Part shown: positions 6,215 to 6,574 of the stretch, in pieces | How positions within the stretch are numbered: the stretch's first letter is position 1 | Layout of the letters: each line of letters begins with the position of its first letter | From: an uncultured Chthonomonas sp. | GTDB taxonomy: Bacteria > Armatimonadota > Chthonomonadetes > Chthonomonadales > CAJBBX01 | Reading direction: 5' to 3' | NCBI GenBank assembly: GCA_903886985.1 | Contig: CAISOI010000870.1 | Location: 1 to 6,574, forward strand | Length of the DNA stretch: 6,574 nucleotides | Translations under genes and position numbers: made by a program | Notes under the pieces: generated by a model | What the model saw: the letters and a program-made list of their open reading frames with translations, nothing else | The model's database searches: none | Told to the model about the DNA's origin: nothing

Positions 6215-6260
6215 GCCGCAATCGAGCGGCATAAAACAAACATTAAGGTCGAAGTCGACC
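6215..6260 (+). promoter_or_regulatory. Two hairpins in the leader of the tetrad-repeat gene
   Basis: The first is GCCGC (6215-6219) with GCGGC (6226-6230) around AATCGA. The second is GGTCG (6247-6251) with CGACC (6256-6260) around AAGT, ending three bases before the SD AGGAGA (6264-6269). They may stabilise the message or tune translation of the gene at 6276; the second could also be read as a 14-bp near-palindromic operator. Both stems are short but perfect. Confidence 0.45.
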
Positions 6261-6275
6261 ATCAGGAGAATTAAC

Positions 6276-6574
6276 ATGAAGAATTTCAGCCGCCTATCCG
6301 CCATTGCACTATTGCTTGGTACTATCGCTCTTTCACACCCAGCTTCCGCACAAGATGGCAAAATGGACAAAAAGATGGGCAGCAAGATGTCTGGTAAGAT
6401 GGACGACAAGATGGGAAAGATGGCAGACAAGAAGAGCGGATCGATGTCAAAGATGAAGTCGGGAAAGTCCGCAATGGCTGGAAAGATGTCGGGCAAGATG
6501 GACCCAAAGATGAAATCTAAGATGTCAGGCAAGATGGACAAAAAGATGGACGGCAAGATGGACAAAAAGATGGA
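6276..6574 (+). CDS. Exported Met/Lys tetrad-repeat protein, partial (3' end beyond window)
   Basis: Ninety-nine codons are visible and the frame is still open at the window edge. ATG 6276 has SD AGGAGA (6264-6269) six bases upstream. Residues 1-25 are a Sec signal peptide (KNFSRLSAIALLLGTIALS, cleavage after PASA), so the product is periplasmic or secreted. The visible mature part (26-99) holds 17 Met and 23 Lys among 74 residues; the rest are Gly, Ser, Asp, Ala, one Pro and one Gln, with no aromatic or Cys. It is built of Lys-Met-x-x tetrads (KMDK, KMGS, KMSG, KMDD, KMDP, KMDG), with most Met-Met steps exactly four residues. It recalls the exported 'pentapeptide MXKDX repeat' proteins, but the period is four. 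Function is unknown; Met-rich exported proteins can bind copper or absorb oxidants. It faces the sigma-factor operon, which suggests shared control. Confidence 0.85.
   Translation, partial: MKNFSRLSAIALLLGTIALSHPASAQDGKMDKKMGSKMSGKMDDKMGKMADKKSGSMSKMKSGKSAMAGKMSGKMDPKMKSKMSGKMDKKMDGKMDKKM
6360..6574 (+). repeat. 12-base tandem coding repeat (AAGATG plus six variable bases)
   Basis: The mature part of the tetrad protein is encoded by imperfect 12-base units beginning AA(G/A)ATG. The array is regular at both ends and disturbed in the middle (about residues 48-68: ADKKSGSMSKMKSGKSAMAG). Near-identical units recur at the start and end, for example GGCAAGATGGACAAAAAGATG. This suggests expansion by slippage or unequal exchange, and copy number could vary between strains. 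The array continues past the window. Confidence 0.8.

Larger units (their letters stand above)
6082..6275. promoter_or_regulatory. Divergent control region between sigma gene and tetrad-repeat gene
   Basis: This 194-base region must hold promoters for both directions. Minus-strand -10-like boxes TATAGT (6129-6124) and TATCAT (6137-6132) could serve the sigma gene; plus-strand TATATC (6201-6206) could serve the tetrad gene, with no good -35 at normal spacing. The centre is a cluster of palindromes (6145-6182), and the tetrad-gene leader holds two hairpins. The lack of strong sigma-70 boxes would suit recognition by the ECF factor itself, but I could not match a shared ECF motif with confidence. 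Confidence 0.6.

Noticed and set aside
6125..6565. A long minus-strand frame of 146 codons rich in Ile, Leu, Pro and Phe opposite the tetrad-repeat gene.
   Set aside because: It is the complement of the 12-base KMxx repeat, which lacks stops in that frame by composition. The plus frame has a signal peptide and a good SD.

Overview
This 6.6-kb window of roughly 50% GC is compact bacterial chromosome. Most genes carry clear Shine-Dalgarno (SD) sequences, several neighbours overlap by ATGA, and there are no rRNAs, tRNAs, insertion sequences or CRISPR arrays. A secreted DipZ-like redoxin, an ECF sigma/ZAS anti-sigma pair, a CstA permease and a small uncharacterised-protein/HNH pair suggest a free-living environmental bacterium. 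An acidobacterium, an armatimonad or a similar lineage would fit, but the phylum cannot be fixed from the sequence alone.

Layout. (1) Positions 1-800, plus strand: an extended -10 promoter, an 88-residue uncharacterised protein and a 128-residue HNH endonuclease overlapping by ATGA. The -10 lies so close to the first ATG that the message may be leaderless. (2) Positions 842-4222, minus strand: a zinc alcohol dehydrogenase, then cstA, then a 44-residue gene ending in Cys-Cys that overlaps the cstA stop by ATGA. This last gene appears to be a shortened YbdD-type CstA partner. (3) Positions 4223-4570: about 350 bases without a gene, holding the dehydrogenase leader and a perfect 12-bp hairpin that probably closes the next operon. 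(4) Positions 4571-6081, minus strand: ECF sigma factor (TTG start), zinc-motif anti-sigma factor and exported DipZ-like redoxin, tightly packed. (5) Positions 6082-6275: a divergent control region with repeated TTGTACAA palindromes and two leader hairpins. (6) Position 6276 to the window end, plus strand: the start of an exported protein made almost entirely of Lys-Met-x-x tetrads, cut off by the window edge.

How it may fit together. The dehydrogenase, CstA and the small partner look like one carbon-uptake and oxidation operon. The sigma factor, the membrane-anchored Hx3Cx2C anti-sigma factor, the exported CINC redoxin and the divergent Met/Lys tetrad protein look like one extracytoplasmic stress module. 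A redox or metal (for example copper) signal is a reasonable guess but is not shown by the sequence. The most novel items are the KMxx tetrad protein with its palindromic control region and the very short CstA partner gene.
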